Source: Epiperipatus broadwayi
Lineage: Eukaryota; Onychophora; Udeonychophora; Euonychophora; Peripatidae
Assembly (NCBI GenBank): GCA_028023455.1
Contig: JAQFVV010013069.1
Location: 124,001-188,000, forward strand
DNA: 64,000 bases
Direction of reading: 5' to 3'
In this document: one piece after another, positions 62,857 through 64,000 of the stretch
Layout of the letters: every line of letters begins with the position of its first letter
Numbering within the stretch: position 1 is the stretch's first letter
Made by a program: the position numbers and the translations under genes
The notes under the pieces: model-generated
What the model was told of the DNA's origin: nothing
The model's input: only the letters and a program-made list of their open reading frames with translations
Databases searched by the model: none

Positions 62857-64000
62857 TTATACCTACCCCCCTTTAACGTCATCTTATAACTTTTATAAAT
62901 ATCATTTATGTAACATCAATAAAATATTCGATATTTATAATAACGACTCGATACAGAACTTTGTACCTCCCTCTTACACAAAATCCTATCATATGGGGCT
63001 GTCGGTACCTCGGGTAGAGTGGTCAATATCATTGGCAAACATTCGCCAATAATGCTAATACTCGATTCCTAGAATAAACATTAGCCAACCAAACTCTTTA
63101 TTTATTTAAAGGAAAAAATCCAATGGGCGCCAGCCGACCTTTGTCGACAAGTCTGCCTGACCAATGTGATCTAGTACCCGCTCCCGCTAGCTCAGCTAAA
63201 ACAATCAATAAAATACAAAATCCGCCTACTTAAAAAATCAATTTACGAATCTTTCTCTGTGCTAGTTTTCCCGCTTCTTTTCCCAAATTCTAATTTAAAA
63301 TTTTATTTCGCTCTCATACTCTCAGAGAATAGTCATATCCCATTTCTAAACTATAATTCATTATTATAACATTTATTATTTATTTGATCTACGATGTTTA
63401 TTTCCTTTTTTTTTATAAGTAATCACTAACCCATTAAATCTCCGTTTATGCTGTTACACTTTGTTTGGTCTTATAATATAATTAATTACACTTTTGCTCA
63501 AATTTAGATAATATTTAATATAACAAAAAATATCATATTATACATACATTTAGAAAATAATTATACGCACACAAATATATTTGAAATCACAATAAAAATC
63601 CCTTGATAATGGAGCTAAAGACAATTAGTGATTATTGTTCGTAACATAAAGTTCAAAGTTTATTATTCCATACATTACTACGGCTTTTAATTAGTGAATT
63701 AAGAATAAAATAAATATTACCTAGCATTCTCTTTTATGCCTAGTTCCGAGCATAGCTTCTGATAGTATTTCCTTCAGTCAGTTAGCGCTAACTCTTTGCG
63801 ATCCTTTTCCCGATGTCATTGGGATCCTGTGGGCTTCACCATGGACACTCCGCTTTCTTCTTGTTTTACGCGAACATGATCGACCTTCGAACTGTCTGCT
63901 GTTGGTATTGCATGGAAGGATTCAGCCGGCTGTCCACACGATGGGTTTAACCATGCAGCATTATGTTTTATTTAACTTTGGACGTATATTAATAATATGA
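62857..64000 (-). repeat. 5' LTR of the gag-only element, truncated by window edge
   Basis: Matches 59,357-60,500 along its whole visible length with scattered substitutions and a one-base T-run difference. It continues beyond the window. Confidence 0.92.

Larger units (their letters stand above)
59357..64000 (-). mobile_element. LTR retrotransposon (Ty3/Gypsy-like), gag-only, cut by window end
   Basis: Direct repeats exactly 3,500 bp apart (59,357 and 62,857) frame an internal region of about 1.6 kb with a primer-binding-site-like sequence next to the upstream LTR, a decayed gag frame and a purine-rich tract next to the downstream LTR. Everything is oriented on the minus strand, so the 5' LTR is at high coordinates. 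There is no protease, RT, RNase H or integrase sequence. The structure fits a non-autonomous, gag-only derivative mobilised by a full-length relative. The LTRs differ by roughly 35-40 positions over 1.14 kb by eye count, mostly transitions, so the insertion is old enough to have decayed. Confidence 0.88.

Overview
This window reads as nuclear DNA of an animal, most likely an invertebrate. It is very A+T-rich, with no operons, ribosome-binding sites or long host reading frames. It is packed with eukaryotic mobile elements: LINEs with APE-type endonuclease and reverse transcriptase, tRNA-derived SINEs, an LTR retrotransposon with a Gypsy-type gag, a Penelope-like remnant, and long microsatellites. 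I cannot name the species. I found no host protein-coding exon that I can defend, no rRNA, and no tRNA gene I would call functional. All recognisable coding sequence is retrotransposon-derived and broken.

Layout. 1-2.16 kb: a less A+T-rich stretch with hairpins, perhaps an unclassified repeat. 2.7-3.05 kb: remnant of a Penelope-like C-terminal endonuclease region. 3.3-14.6 kb: mostly anonymous A+T-rich DNA, broken by a perfect 66-bp palindrome (8.42 kb) and a 396-bp hairpin retroposon with target-site duplications (10.2 kb). 14.6-19 kb: two tRNA-Gly-like SINE heads in opposite orientation, then diverged inverted copies of a second SINE family flanking a 2.47-kb element (16,072-18,544). A 43-44-bp footprint of that element's two ends reappears at 30.91 kb. 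20-25 kb: a third tRNA-SINE family, including a head-to-head pair at 24.1-24.7 kb, plus a further palindrome at 22.3-22.55 kb.

25.6-29.6 kb is anonymous. 29.6-35.6 kb holds two minus-strand LINE pieces, palm/3' end and fingers/5' side, whose RT motifs are consecutive but which lie about 3.2 kb apart, with a (TA)n-rich segment between them. 35.6-43.6 kb is mostly anonymous, with a short open stretch ending in a 23-nt poly(A). 43.6-45.2 kb: a 5'-truncated RTE-type LINE, minus strand, flanked by 39-41-bp direct repeats. 48.4-48.9 kb: a compound (CTAT)/(CTAC)/(CTAT) tetranucleotide array. 49.67-50.64 kb: a nested palindrome of about 960 bp. 52.4-56 kb: diverged direct repeats, a possible DNA transposon, and a second hairpin retroposon with a perfect 14-bp TSD. 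56.7-58.25 kb: plus-strand 5' half of an RTE-type LINE. 59.36-64 kb: an LTR retrotransposon on the minus strand with two long LTRs, a primer-binding-site-like sequence and a decayed gag but no pol.

No set of genes works together here as a host pathway. The recurrent theme is inverted duplication of short retroposons, producing DNA able to form long hairpins. The most interesting items are the hairpin retroposon family (10.2 and 54.0 kb), the nested palindrome (50.15 kb), the full-length/collapsed element pair (16-18.5 and 30.9 kb), and the gag-only LTR element. All identifications are by eye from sequence and translation. No database search or alignment program was run.
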